Shown: positions 26,600-38,004 of the stretch, one piece after another
How positions within the stretch are numbered: position 1 is the stretch's first letter
Layout of the letters: each line of letters opens with the position of its first letter
NCBI GenBank assembly: GCA_902518505.1
Contig: CABYGG010000010.1
Span: 1 to 40,259, forward strand
DNA from: an uncultured Alphaproteobacteria bacterium
GTDB lineage: Bacteria > Pseudomonadota > Alphaproteobacteria > HIMB59
Reading direction: 5' to 3'
Length of the DNA stretch: 40,259 nucleotides
Made by a program: the position numbers and the translations under genes
The notes under the pieces: generated by a model
Told to the model about the DNA's origin: nothing
What the model saw: only the letters and a program-made list of their open reading frames with translations
Databases searched by the model: none

Positions 26600-27281
26600 T
26601 ATTTATCTCACCAGTAATATTTATACCTTTATATGATACGTTACATTTAAAAGCTCTAAATTGTACGCCACTTTTTTTTGCTATTAGAGAGTTTTCATAA
26701 TACTCATTATCCAAATCTTTAGCTATAGAAAATCTATCTACATCATTTCGTTGAATTAGATATATTAAAAAACATTTACTTCCTTTTTTGGACATATTAC
26801 TTAACTCAATTAGGTGTTTAGATCCCCTTGAAGTAACTGTATCTGGAAATTCTGCTAAATTCTTTTTCCTTGATAAAGTAACTGATTTGACTTCAATGTA
26901 AGTATCTCCATTAGGGTGGCTAGCAAAGATATCAATTCTAGAATTTTTTCCATATTTCACCTCTTTTTTGAAATCACCTTTAATTTCCTGCAAAATTTTT
27001 TTTTCCCTCATAGCGTTGAAAATTATGTCATTTGGTAGAGATGTGTTTACACCTACAAAAGTTTTGAGGTCTTTAATTGCCTCCAATCTATATTTTAATT
27101 TTGCATTTGGGTTTTCAACTTTTGCAACTAATACTTTAGAACCCTCTTTCAATAAACCTAAAAGTGACCCTGTATTTGGGCAGTAAGCTGTGACAACTAC
27201 ATTATCAATCTTTAAATCGACAAAAAATCGCTTATAGCGTTTTATAAAAAAACCCTCTAAGATTTCCCCTTTATACTTCAT
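26586..27281 (-). CDS. sfsA: SfsA family protein
   Basis: SfsA was first linked to maltose/sugar fermentation and is described as a nucleic-acid-binding, nuclease-like protein; its role here is not known. The 231-residue protein has the family start (GEILEGFFIKRYKRFFVDL), CPNTGSLLGLL, and the nuclease-like core SRIDIFASHP, YIEVKSVTLS and FPDTVTSRGSKHL. The start codon is only 2 bases from the start codon of the divergent CinA-like gene. It is the first gene of the nine-gene minus-strand run, so the promoter for map and the purine genes probably lies within the cinA coding region or close to it. Confidence 0.9.
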   Translation of the reverse strand: MKYKGEILEGFFIKRYKRFFVDLKIDNVVVTAYCPNTGSLLGLLKEGSKVLVAKVENPNAKLKYRLEAIKDLKTFVGVNTSLPNDIIFNAMREKKILQEIKGDFKKEVKYGKNSRIDIFASHPNGDTYIEVKSVTLSRKKNLAEFPDTVTSRGSKHLIELSNMSKKGSKCFLIYLIQRNDVDRFSIAKDLDNEYYENSLIAKKSGVQFRAFKCNVSYKGINITGEINIDEN

Positions 27282-27283
27282 TT

Positions 27284-28027
27284 ATGTTAACTACTAAAAA
27301 AATTAATTCAGCTTGTCTTGTGATCATTGGCAATGAGATATTATCAGGTAGGACACAAGATAAAAATATAAATCATATAGCTAAAGAGTTGTTCATTTGT
27401 GGTATATCTCTGCAGTTAGTGGTTGTAATTCCTGACCAAAAAAAAATAATTATTTCTCAAATAAGGAAATTAAAAAATCAATATGATTTTATTATCACTA
27501 CTGGTGGTATAGGCCCAACTCATGATGACATTACATCTGAGTCAATTAGTTTGGCAGTTAAAAAAAAATACAAACTACATAATGGCGCATATAAAGAATT
27601 AAAAAGATATTACAGGAAAATTAAATCTGAATTAACTGATGCTAGAATGAAAATGGCGTATATGCCGGAAGGCTCTAAGTTAATTTTAAATAAAGTTAGT
27701 GGAGCACCAGGTTTTAAAATTGAAAATATTTATGTTTTTGCTGGCATACCCTCAATAGTACAAGCGATGATGAAAGAATTTAAAAAAATGATAAAAATTA
27801 AAAATAAATTTTATTCAACCACAATATCTACAAAACTTTTTGAGAGTAAAATAGCCCATCTACTTGTTCAAGCTGAGAGAAAATATAAAAATATTTCTGT
27901 AGGTAGCTATCCAATTTTTGATGGAAAACCGAGGGGTGTAGAGATTGTTATAAACTCTCAAGTGAATAAACTTGGTGTTAGTAATGCGAAAAAATTCATA
28001 TTAAGAGAAATAAACAAAATCATTTAA
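27284..28027 (+). CDS. CinA-like molybdopterin-binding domain protein
   Basis: The 247-residue protein is the CinA N-terminal (MoaB/MogA-like) domain without the C-terminal nicotinamide-nucleotide amidase domain. Seen motifs are IGNEILSGRTQDKN, TTGGIGPTHDDITSES and PEGSKLILNKVSGAPGF, then FAGIPSIVQAM. CinA domains of this kind are linked to competence or to ADP-ribose/NAD metabolism; the role of the stand-alone form is not settled. It faces sfsA with 2 bases between the start codons. A -10-like TATACT lies at 27272-27277, inside sfsA. An intact A9 run is at 27560-27568. Confidence 0.85.
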   Translation: MLTTKKINSACLVIIGNEILSGRTQDKNINHIAKELFICGISLQLVVVIPDQKKIIISQIRKLKNQYDFIITTGGIGPTHDDITSESISLAVKKKYKLHNGAYKELKRYYRKIKSELTDARMKMAYMPEGSKLILNKVSGAPGFKIENIYVFAGIPSIVQAMMKEFKKMIKIKNKFYSTTISTKLFESKIAHLLVQAERKYKNISVGSYPIFDGKPRGVEIVINSQVNKLGVSNAKKFILREINKII

Positions 28028-28038
28028 GATTAGGCTAA

Positions 28039-28044
28039 TATAAT
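28039..28044 (+). promoter_or_regulatory. Candidate -10 box for the tRNA-Met pair
   Basis: TATAAT lies 20 bases before the tRNA-Met gene and 11 bases after the CinA-like stop codon. I see no good -35 at the right distance, so the call is weak. Confidence 0.35.
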
Positions 28045-28064
28045 ATAAAACAATATTTCTTTAT

Positions 28065-28141
28065 GGCGGAGTAGCTCAGTTGGTTAGAGCGGTGGAATCA
28101 TAATCCATGTGTCGGGGGTTCAAATCCCTCCTCCGCTACCA
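28065..28141 (+). tRNA. tRNA-Met (CAT anticodon), probably elongator
   Basis: This 77-base cloverleaf has the acceptor GGCGGAG/CTCCGCT, a D-arm starting GCTCAGTTGG, the anticodon stem GTGGA/TCCAT around the loop ATCATAA, and a T-arm with GGTTCAAATCC. CCA is encoded. The anticodon is CAT, so elongator methionine or lysidine-modified Ile2 are both possible; overall sequence looks like alphaproteobacterial elongator Met. The 1-72 pair is a G-U wobble. Confidence 0.9.
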
Positions 28142-28192
28142 AGAATAATCATTGTAATTGTTGATATTTTGACATATCTTTCGTTTTCTGAT

Positions 28193-28269
<77 letters not shown>

Positions 28270-28329
28270 ACTTCCTAAAAAACGCTTTCTTTTCAATAGT
28301 TTTTTTTTATTTTTTTTAATGAAATGCAT

Positions 28330-28357
28330 TTGACAATGTCTCCATAAAGTGTAGATA
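28330..28357 (+). promoter_or_regulatory. rRNA operon promoter
   Basis: A consensus TTGACA (28330-28335), a 16-base spacer and TAGATA (28352-28357) form a strong promoter. Upstream lies an A/T-only tract with T9 and T8 runs (about 28301-28320) that could act as an UP element. It is about 205 bases before 16S, with boxA and processing sequences in between. The rest of the 28270-28562 gap shows no open frame or other RNA gene. Confidence 0.7.
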
Positions 28358-28377
28358 TATTCTACTTTTTATTCGAT

Positions 28378-28406
28378 TCACTAGGCCATTTATTGTGCAT
28401 TAGTGA
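28378..28406 (+). promoter_or_regulatory. boxB-like hairpin in rRNA leader
   Basis: TCACTA pairs with TAGTGA six bases, enclosing 17 bases, right before boxA. In rRNA leaders a hairpin in this place is the usual boxB position. The stem is short, so it is a moderate call. Confidence 0.45.
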
Positions 28407-28410
28407 TTCT

Positions 28411-28419
28411 TGCTCTTTA
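28411..28419 (+). promoter_or_regulatory. boxA antitermination site
   Basis: TGCTCTTTA matches the core of the bacterial rRNA boxA (TGCTCTTTAACAA in E. coli) and lies downstream of the promoter and upstream of 16S. It would load the NusB-S10 antitermination complex. Confidence 0.75.
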
Positions 28420-28439
28420 TTTTTTGTAAATATGAAATG

Positions 28440-28451
28440 AATAGACGGTGG
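28440..28451 (+). other. Left arm of the 16S RNase III processing stem
   Basis: AATAGACGGTGG is a perfect 12-base reverse complement of CCACCGTCTATT at 30100-30111. The two arms flank 16S, as expected for the precursor stem cut by RNase III. Confidence 0.8.
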
Positions 28452-28562
28452 GTTTATAACGTCAAATTTCGATCAAGCTTTCATTTGAGAAAAATGACAG
28501 CTCGTTATTTTGGCGTCTAACCTACGTCAATTTAAAACTTTGTTTTTTATGAGTAGGTAATT

Positions 28563-30060
<1,498 letters not shown>

Positions 30061-30099
30061 AGGAAAAAAAACTTTGAACTAAGTGTACGTTCGAAGTAA

Positions 30100-30111
30100 C
30101 CACCGTCTATT
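30100..30111 (+). other. Right arm of the 16S RNase III processing stem
   Basis: CCACCGTCTATT pairs perfectly with 28440-28451 upstream of 16S. Confidence 0.8.
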
Positions 30112-30153
30112 TGTTTTGCTTTTTTCAACATGTGTTGATAAAGAGCATTGATT

Positions 30154-30230
30154 GGGCGTGTAGCTCAGTTGGTTAGAGCGCGCGCTTGATAAGCGTGAGG
30201 TCGGAGGTTCAAGTCCTCCCTCGCCCACCA
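30154..30230 (+). tRNA. tRNA-Ile (GAT anticodon)
   Basis: This 77-base cloverleaf in the 16S-23S spacer has the acceptor GGGCGTG, the anticodon loop CTTGATAA region giving GAT, a T-arm with GGTTCAAGTCC, and encoded CCA. Ile(GAT) in this position is the standard bacterial arrangement. Confidence 0.97.
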
Positions 30231-30238
30231 ACAATGTT

Positions 30239-30314
30239 GGGGGATTAGCTCAGCTGGGAGAGCGCCTGATTTGCATTCAGGAGGTCAGCGGTTCGATCCC
30301 GCTATCCTCCACCA
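30239..30314 (+). tRNA. tRNA-Ala (TGC anticodon)
   Basis: The 76-base gene has the acceptor GGGGGAT/ATCCTCC, which includes the G3-U70 pair that identifies alanine tRNA, the loop TTTGCAT giving TGC, a T-arm with GGTTCGATCC, and encoded CCA. It starts 8 bases after tRNA-Ile. Confidence 0.97.
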
Positions 30315-30429
30315 ACTTTTTAAAATCGTAAATATGTAAGCTGATAACACAGACGAATGACTTGCACGAGTTATTCGTCAATTAAACAACTAATATAACA
30401 ACAAATAACTACAAAAAGTTATTAACTAC

Positions 30430-30452
30430 AAACTTTTCACTGTGTGTTAATA

Positions 30453-30460
<8 letters not shown>
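30430..30460 (+). other. Left arm of the 23S RNase III processing stem
   Basis: This 31-base arm is almost fully complementary to 33159-33188 on the other side of 23S: only an A-C mismatch, a G-U wobble and an AA/C bulge interrupt it. The arm overlaps the first bases of mature 23S. Confidence 0.8.
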
Positions 30461-33158
<2,698 letters not shown>

Positions 33159-33167
<9 letters not shown>

Positions 33168-33188
33168 ACAATACACAGCGAAAAGTTT
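33159..33188 (+). other. Right arm of the 23S RNase III processing stem
   Basis: This arm pairs with 30430-30460 over nearly its whole length and includes the last bases of 23S. Confidence 0.8.
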
Positions 33189-33213
33189 TAACTACAATGT
33201 TATAAAAAGTTTG

Positions 33214-33324
33214 TGGCGGTCATAGCGGAGTGAAAAAACCCGATCCCATTTCGAACTCGGTCGTGAAGGCCTCCAGCGCCGATGGTACTTAGTCTTAAGG
33301 CTTGGGAGAGTAGGACGCCGCCTA
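33214..33324 (+). rRNA. 5S ribosomal RNA
   Basis: The segment has GGCGG at the start pairing with CCGCC at the end (helix I), ACCCGATCCCATTTCGAACTCGG in the loop B-C region and GATGGTACT further on, all typical of 5S. It lies 46 bases after 23S. No GC-rich terminator hairpin with a T-run is seen right after it; the ends are good to a few bases. Confidence 0.93.
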
Positions 33325-33346
33325 TTTATTAATTAGCAATACATAT

Positions 33347-33664
33347 TTACAGATTGTCGTCTGAAATAATTTTTTTAGACTCATTGTCCACTACAACAAA
33401 ATTTTCATAAAATTTTAATTTGGGTTTCGAATATCTATTTGTAATCCATTCAATCCTTTCATTATCGAACCATCTTTGTGCGTTTAACATATTATCAAAA
33501 CAATATATACCTCCTGCAATATTGTTTTTAAGGTCTGAAATATAGTTTTTTCTTATCAAACCAGGTGTGGTTTTGTAAATTGGAGCTGTCTCTAAAAATT
33601 TTTCCCTTAATGTTTCTTTTGTTAAAGTAGGATCTATTTTAAAAGTTACTTCGACAATGATCAT
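33347..33664 (-). CDS. Small YdhR/antibiotic-biosynthesis-monooxygenase-like protein
   Basis: The 105-residue protein looks like a dimeric alpha+beta-barrel (ABM/YdhR) protein: it starts MIIVEVTFKIDP, has TPGLIRKNYISD and GGIYCFDNMLNAQRWFDNER, and ends YENFVVVDN. Proteins of this fold include heme-degrading and quinol-type monooxygenases but also many of unknown activity. No cofactor or catalytic residue is certain. It lies 11 bases after tRNA-Leu on the same strand, so it may be read with the tRNA, and its stop is 22 bases from the end of 5S, which comes from the other direction. Confidence 0.75.
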   Translation of the reverse strand: MIIVEVTFKIDPTLTKETLREKFLETAPIYKTTPGLIRKNYISDLKNNIAGGIYCFDNMLNAQRWFDNERIEWITNRYSKPKLKFYENFVVVDNESKKIISDDNL

Positions 33665-33675
33665 TTAGTAAAAAG

Positions 33676-33763
33676 TGGTAGCCTCGGGCGGACTCGAACC
33701 GCCACGGGAATAAATCCCACTGGATTTTAAGTCCAGACTGTCTACCAATTCCAGCACGAGGCC
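33676..33763 (-). tRNA. tRNA-Leu (TAA anticodon)
   Basis: On the minus strand the 88-base gene reads GGCCTCG at the 5' end, has an anticodon stem CTGGA/TCCAG around CTTAAAA (TAA), a long variable arm (TGGGATTTATTCCCG), a T-arm with GGTTCGAGTCC and encoded CCA. The long variable arm and A73 fit leucine. The first acceptor pair is G1-U72. Confidence 0.96.
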
Positions 33764-33782
33764 ATGTTAAAATTGTTAATCG

Positions 33783-33810
33783 AATTTAGATGATTGCTTA
33801 AGTTTTTCAA
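33783..33810 (-). promoter_or_regulatory. Candidate promoter for tRNA-Leu
   Basis: Read on the minus strand, TTGAAA (33805-33810), 16 bases and TAAATT (33783-33788) precede the tRNA by 19 bases. The fit is fair and the region is AT-rich. Confidence 0.35.
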
Positions 33811-33818
33811 TACTTTTA

Positions 33819-34919
33819 TCAATTTAAATAGTCTTGATTGTCTATGATATCATCATATTTATATTTACCAAAAATTAGACCTGAAAATAGATCATAGTTT
33901 TTATTTTCTAAGGAATAATTTGGCTTAAGTACATTTTTATTTTTATTTTCTAAAATCTTTTTGTAATTGTCAGGTAAATCATCTTCAATACTTCTTACTT
34001 CATTAATTGATAACGGACTTAACTGGATGTTAAAATCTCTAAAGGCCTTTAGCCTTACCTCTTCATCAATTAGATAGCACAAAAACCCTGAACCTTGAGA
34101 GTTGTTTAAATAAGCGCTAAAACCAATAAAAGATAAAGGTTTACTCTCTATACTTTCTTTAAAAACTCCCTCATCACTATCCCAAATATATTTACTCTTT
34201 GGAAAAAGCTGAAAACTTCTAAAATCAATATTTTTATTGAGTAAAATCCCATCACTAAATAACGTATAAACATTCTCTGAGTTTTCATAAGAGTTGAAAA
34301 CTTCTAGGAAGTTATTATTAACAATATTTTTGTTAAGATTTTGATATGTTTTTGAAAATAAATCTGCAGTTAACTCAAATAATAAACTATTCACATTAAT
34401 AGAGGGTTGTTCCAGATGATATAATATTAAATTTATTATATCCTCTTCAGTTTTAAAGCTCATTCCCAGTGTATATTTTATCGGATTATATAATTCTGAA
34501 AATTCCTCAAAATTTAATTGTTCATAATTATCCTGGCTTAATAATATAAATGTATCTAAATCTAATGGAAATATATTTCCCATAACTTCAACTTCATTAT
34601 CATTATAAAAATTTAAAACTTTATTAGGTACCTGAGTTTGATTTAAACTTAACTTAGCTAAATCTCTAAATTCTCCAAATATAATATCAAATTCATTTGC
34701 ATTTTGATTAACTTCGCTAATTGTAAATTCTACATCATTAATTAAGGAGTACTCACCGAGTGCATAATATAAGTAATATTTATAATCTATGTAATTATTT
34801 TCGATAAACCCGATATTCAACTCTTTTTTTATTAAACATTCATTAGCAATAGAATTTTTTTGAAAAATTAGTAATAAAAAAAAAATTAAGAATACTTTTG
34901 AGTTGTTAGTATATTTCAC
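33819..34919 (-). CDS. Exported protein resembling a periplasmic solute-binding protein
   Basis: The 366-residue protein has an N-terminal signal peptide (a hydrophobic stretch FLIFFLLLIF, likely cut after SIANE). The mature part resembles bacterial type 2 solute-binding proteins of the polyamine/iron family: LNIGFIENNYIDYKYY strand-helix start, DIIFGEFRDL, GNIFPLDLDTFILLS hinge-like region, LFSDGILL and the C-terminal SFIGFSAYLNN with GFLCYLIDEEVRLKAF. No permease or ATPase is next to it. It could serve the PotABC importer encoded 30 kb away or another amine/organic-ion system; this is an inference. It ends a minus-strand run and starts 4 bases after nadK. Confidence 0.65.
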   Translation of the reverse strand: MKYTNNSKVFLIFFLLLIFQKNSIANECLIKKELNIGFIENNYIDYKYYLYYALGEYSLINDVEFTISEVNQNANEFDIIFGEFRDLAKLSLNQTQVPNKVLNFYNDNEVEVMGNIFPLDLDTFILLSQDNYEQLNFEEFSELYNPIKYTLGMSFKTEEDIINLILYHLEQPSINVNSLLFELTADLFSKTYQNLNKNIVNNNFLEVFNSYENSENVYTLFSDGILLNKNIDFRSFQLFPKSKYIWDSDEGVFKESIESKPLSFIGFSAYLNNSQGSGFLCYLIDEEVRLKAFRDFNIQLSPLSINEVRSIEDDLPDNYKKILENKNKNVLKPNYSLENKNYDLFSGLIFGKYKYDDIIDNQDYLN

Positions 34920-34923
34920 TTAA

Positions 34924-35685
34924 TTAGTGGGATTTAAACATTTCTTTATAAACACGTTCTTCAATTTTATGATCATTATCAAATAATAAAGGTATTTCCA
35001 TACCCTCGGACATCTCAATTTCAACAGAAATAACATCTTTAGCTTCAATATGATCAGCATGAACTACTATCGGTCTTTTAGATGGATTATTATTAATAAT
35101 TTTAATTTTTGCATTATCTTTTAATAGACCTCCACGCCAATGTCTAGGACTATAGGCACTTACAGCAGTTAGTGCTACAACATTGCTTCCAAGTGGAATA
35201 ATTGGTCCTGAAGCAGAGTAATTATACCCTGTGCTACCTGCTGCTGTTGATAATATTACACCATCACAAACAAGCTCTTCTATTCTTACTTCGTTATCTA
35301 TCATAATTTGAATTTTTGCAGCTTGATATTTTTCTCTACGAATACTAATCTCATTAATCGCAATAGCTTTAATTTCTTGACCTGTGGGATTTAAAGTTTT
35401 CATTACTAAAGGTCTTAATTTTGTTAATTGAGCGTTATTTAGTCGTTCCTCTAATCCATCAAGTTTGTAATCATTCATCAAGAATCCGACAGATCCAAAA
35501 TTCATACCGTAAATTGGCTTGTTAAGTTTCATGTAATTATGAAGTGACTTTAATATAAAACCATCACCTCCAAGTGCTACAATGAAATCTGCCTCCTCAG
35601 GCTCGTAATGACCGTATTTTTTTATAAGTTTCTCTTGAGCTTCAATATTTTTTTCAAGAGGAAAAGAAACAAAACATATTTTCAT
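34924..35685 (-). CDS. nadK: NAD kinase
   Basis: This phosphorylates NAD to NADP, the committed step to the NADP pool. The catalytic GGDG motif is at residues 39-42 (VALGGDGFILKSL), with AINEISIRR for NAD binding and the conserved TAAGSTGYNYSASGPI segment. The length of 253 residues is short compared with E. coli (292) but normal for compact alphaproteobacterial forms. It lies 3 bases after moaA and 4 bases before the exported-protein gene, forming one run. Confidence 0.95.
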   Translation of the reverse strand: MKICFVSFPLEKNIEAQEKLIKKYGHYEPEEADFIVALGGDGFILKSLHNYMKLNKPIYGMNFGSVGFLMNDYKLDGLEERLNNAQLTKLRPLVMKTLNPTGQEIKAIAINEISIRREKYQAAKIQIMIDNEVRIEELVCDGVILSTAAGSTGYNYSASGPIIPLGSNVVALTAVSAYSPRHWRGGLLKDNAKIKIINNNPSKRPIVVHADHIEAKDVISVEIEMSEGMEIPLLFDNDHKIEERVYKEMFKSH

Positions 35686-35688
35686 TTA

Positions 35689-36678
35689 TTAACCTCCAGT
35701 CTCATTCATATAACGATTAACATATCCCTCAAAATTATCTTTTTGAATTTCAAAGTTATGTGCTTTTGGTTTAATTGACATGGCATATTCTATTGAGGCA
35801 ATAATATCATTTTTTGTCTGATTTCTTAGGGCAAATTTTAAATCTACAAAATCATTTTGTCCTAAACACATATATAACTTACCAGTACATGTAAGTCTTA
35901 CTCTATTACAAGTATCGCAAAAGTTATGAGAAATAGCAGATATAATACCAATTTTTGATTTATGATTAGAATACTCATAGTACCTAGAGGGGCCATTAGT
36001 TCTGTGTTTAGAGGGAATTAAATTTAATTTATTTACTAAATCCTCTTCAAATTTCTTCATTGATAGATATTGATTAAATCGCTTTTCTCCAATATCACCT
36101 ATGGGCATTATTTCAATTAACGAAATATCAAAATGATTTTTTTTACACCAATCTAAAATATCAAATATTTCTTTATCATTAAAATTTTGAGTCAAAACGG
36201 TATTTATTTTTATCTTTATACCTTCTTTTTTAGCTGCCTCTATACCATTTAAAACTTTACTAAGATCTCCCCATTTAGTTATTTTCTTAAAACTTTCAGT
36301 ATTTAAGGTATCAAGAGAAACATTTATTCTTTCAACACCATTCTTTTTAAGAATAGATGCATATCTTGATAAATTCGTACCATTTGTAGTTAGAGTATGC
36401 TCTGAAATTTTACCCTGATTTTTTAGGTTATTTAAATGTTCTATAATTGAAACTATGTTTTTTCTTACAAGAGGTTCGCCACCTGTTAATCGAAATTTTT
36501 TTACACCTAACTCATTAAAAATATTTGTAAGTTTAATAATTTCTTCAATTGATAAAACTTCTTGTCTAGGCAAGAAGGTTACATCCTCAGCCATACAATA
36601 AGAGCACCTTAAATCACATCTATCAGTGACAGATATTCTCAAGTAATCAATTTTTCTTTTAAAATTATCAGTCAGCAT
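35689..36678 (-). CDS. moaA: GTP 3',8-cyclase MoaA (molybdenum cofactor synthesis)
   Basis: This radical SAM enzyme starts molybdenum cofactor synthesis from GTP. The N-terminal [4Fe-4S] motif is Cys21-x3-Cys25-x2-Cys28 in DRCDLRCSYCMA, the substrate-binding C-terminal cluster is CDTCNRVRLTCTGKLYMC, and the protein ends with Gly-Gly (NETGG), which is typical of MoaA. LTGGEPLVRK is the SAM-binding GGEP motif. Length is 329. It overlaps the DUF3553 gene by 11 bases. Other moa genes are not in the window. Confidence 0.96.
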   Translation of the reverse strand: MLTDNFKRKIDYLRISVTDRCDLRCSYCMAEDVTFLPRQEVLSIEEIIKLTNIFNELGVKKFRLTGGEPLVRKNIVSIIEHLNNLKNQGKISEHTLTTNGTNLSRYASILKKNGVERINVSLDTLNTESFKKITKWGDLSKVLNGIEAAKKEGIKIKINTVLTQNFNDKEIFDILDWCKKNHFDISLIEIMPIGDIGEKRFNQYLSMKKFEEDLVNKLNLIPSKHRTNGPSRYYEYSNHKSKIGIISAISHNFCDTCNRVRLTCTGKLYMCLGQNDFVDLKFALRNQTKNDIIASIEYAMSIKPKAHNFEIQKDNFEGYVNRYMNETGG

Positions 36679-36859
36679 TTTCGTGTATCTTTAAATCAAC
36701 TACATTTAAATCTATAACTTTTTTCCCTACGTTCTCAAAGTTAATAGTGATTTTACTATTTATACAAGATTGAACTTGACCCAGGCCCCAATCTGGCTGA
36801 GAAGGGCACTCCACGATTGTACCTGGTATAAAATCGCTAAAATTATAGTTATTTTCCAT
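36668..36859 (-). CDS. DUF3553 family small protein
   Basis: The 63-residue protein has the DUF3553 pattern: a start PGTIVECPSQPDWGLGQVQS followed by KITINFENVGKKVIDL. Such small proteins are widespread in alphaproteobacteria and their function is not known; the fold resembles the SH3-like CarD-type domain. It is the first gene of the minus-strand run and is divergent from recA with 51 bases between the starts. Confidence 0.85.
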   Translation of the reverse strand: MENNYNFSDFIPGTIVECPSQPDWGLGQVQSCINSKITINFENVGKKVIDLNVVDLKIHENAD

Positions 36860-36867
36860 TATTACTC

Positions 36868-36895
36868 TTGTTAAGTAGAAACAAATATTTACTAT
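36868..36895 (+). promoter_or_regulatory. Candidate recA promoter with an overlapping inverted repeat
   Basis: TTGTTA (36868-36873) and TACTAT (36890-36895) are 16 bases apart and end 15 bases before the recA ATG. The -35 is part of TTGTT-N7-AACAA (36868-36884), which could be an operator for a repressor such as LexA. It does not match the standard alphaproteobacterial GTTC-N7-GTTC box, so the operator is a guess. Confidence 0.4.
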
Positions 36896-36910
36896 TTACT
36901 ATAGAATCAA

Positions 36911-37972
36911 ATGGATAAAAAAGAAAATTTAAACAAGCTTAAATCTGTTATAAGCAATATTGAAAAATCATATGGAAAAGGTTCCATAATGATGCTTGGA
37001 AAGAAAGATATAGATGCAAATATTGATGTATATTCAACAGGTTCTCTTGGTCTTGACATAGCTTTGGGAATAGGCGGTTTACCAAAAGGAAGAGTCATAG
37101 AAGTTTATGGTCCAGAAAGTTCAGGTAAAACAACTCTAACATTACATATAATTGCGGAAGCTCAAAAAGTTGGAGGAACTTGCGCTTTTATTGATGCGGA
37201 ACACGCATTAGACCCAGGTTATGCAAAAAAACTTGGAGTGAATATTGATGAATTATTGATATCTCAACCTGATACCGGTGAACAGGCTTTAGAGATCTCG
37301 GATACTCTTGTAAAATCTGAAGGAATAGATTTATTAGTTATAGACTCAGTAGCAGCATTAGTTCCTAGAGCAGAATTAGAGGGTGAAATGGGAGACTCTT
37401 TACCCGGACTTCAGGCAAGGCTAATGAGCCAAGCGCTTAGAAAACTGACTAGCTCCATCTCAAAGACAAATACAATGGTTGTTTTTATTAATCAACTGAG
37501 AATGAAAATAGGTGTAATGTTTGGAAGTCCTGAGGTCACCACTGGAGGTAATGCTTTGAAGTTTTACTCTTCTGTAAGACTAGATATTAGAAGGATTGGA
37601 GCAATCAAAGATAAAGATAATATTATTGGAAATCAAACAAGAGTGAAGGTTGTCAAAAATAAAATGGCTCCTCCTTTTAAAATGGTTGAATTTGACATTA
37701 TGTATGGTGAAGGTATTTCTAAAATTGGTGAAATCATAGATTTAGGTGTTCAAGCTGATATTATAGAAAAGTCTGGAGCGTGGTATTCTTACAAAGACGA
37801 AAAAATTGGTCAAGGTAGAGAAAATACAAAACAGTTTTTAAAGGACAATCCTGAATTATTGAATGAAATAGAAAGTAGAATAAGATCAAATTCTGACACT
37901 GTTGAAGAGCTGATGATTGATCCACCCCCTTCTACAACAGAAGAAACCGTCGAAAAAAACTCTAAAGAATAA
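36911..37972 (+). CDS. recA: Recombinase RecA
   Basis: RecA forms ATP-dependent filaments on single-stranded DNA for strand exchange and for SOS induction. The Walker A motif GPESSGKTT is at residues 67-75, Walker B is [10 protein letters not shown], the L1/L2 DNA-binding loops include [17 protein letters not shown] and [28 protein letters not shown], all conserved. The C-terminus is acidic with DPPPSTTEE. Its 353 residues are normal. It is followed after 32 bases by alaS on the same strand, a familiar bacterial order. Confidence 0.98.
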   Translation: MDKKENLNKLKSVISNIEKSYGKGSIMMLGKKDIDANIDVYSTGSLGLDIALGIGGLPKGRVIEVYGPESSGKTTLTLHIIAEAQKVGGTCAFIDAEHALDPGYAKKLGVNIDELLISQPDTGEQALEISDTLVKSEGIDLLVIDSVAALVPRAELEGEMGDSLPGLQARLMSQALRKLTSSISKTNTMVVFINQLRMKIGVMFGSPEVTTGGNALKFYSSVRLDIRRIGAIKDKDNIIGNQTRVKVVKNKMAPPFKMVEFDIMYGEGISKIGEIIDLGVQADIIEKSGAWYSYKDEKIGQGRENTKQFLKDNPELLNEIESRIRSNSDTVEELMIDPPPSTTEETVEKNSKE

Positions 37973-38004
37973 TATTAAATTTCAGTTAAATTAATCTATA
38001 TTCC

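Noticed and set aside
28270-28562. A hidden gene or small RNA before 16S
   Set aside because: The gap is explained by the promoter, hairpin, boxA and processing arm. No open frame of useful length is seen.
36868-36884. A firm LexA box upstream of recA
   Set aside because: The arms are short and do not match the known alphaproteobacterial GTTC-N7-GTTC pattern, so it is listed only as a weak inverted repeat.
37973-38004. A terminator between recA and alaS
   Set aside because: The only inverted sequence is AT-only and weak, with no T-run, so recA and alaS may well be read together.
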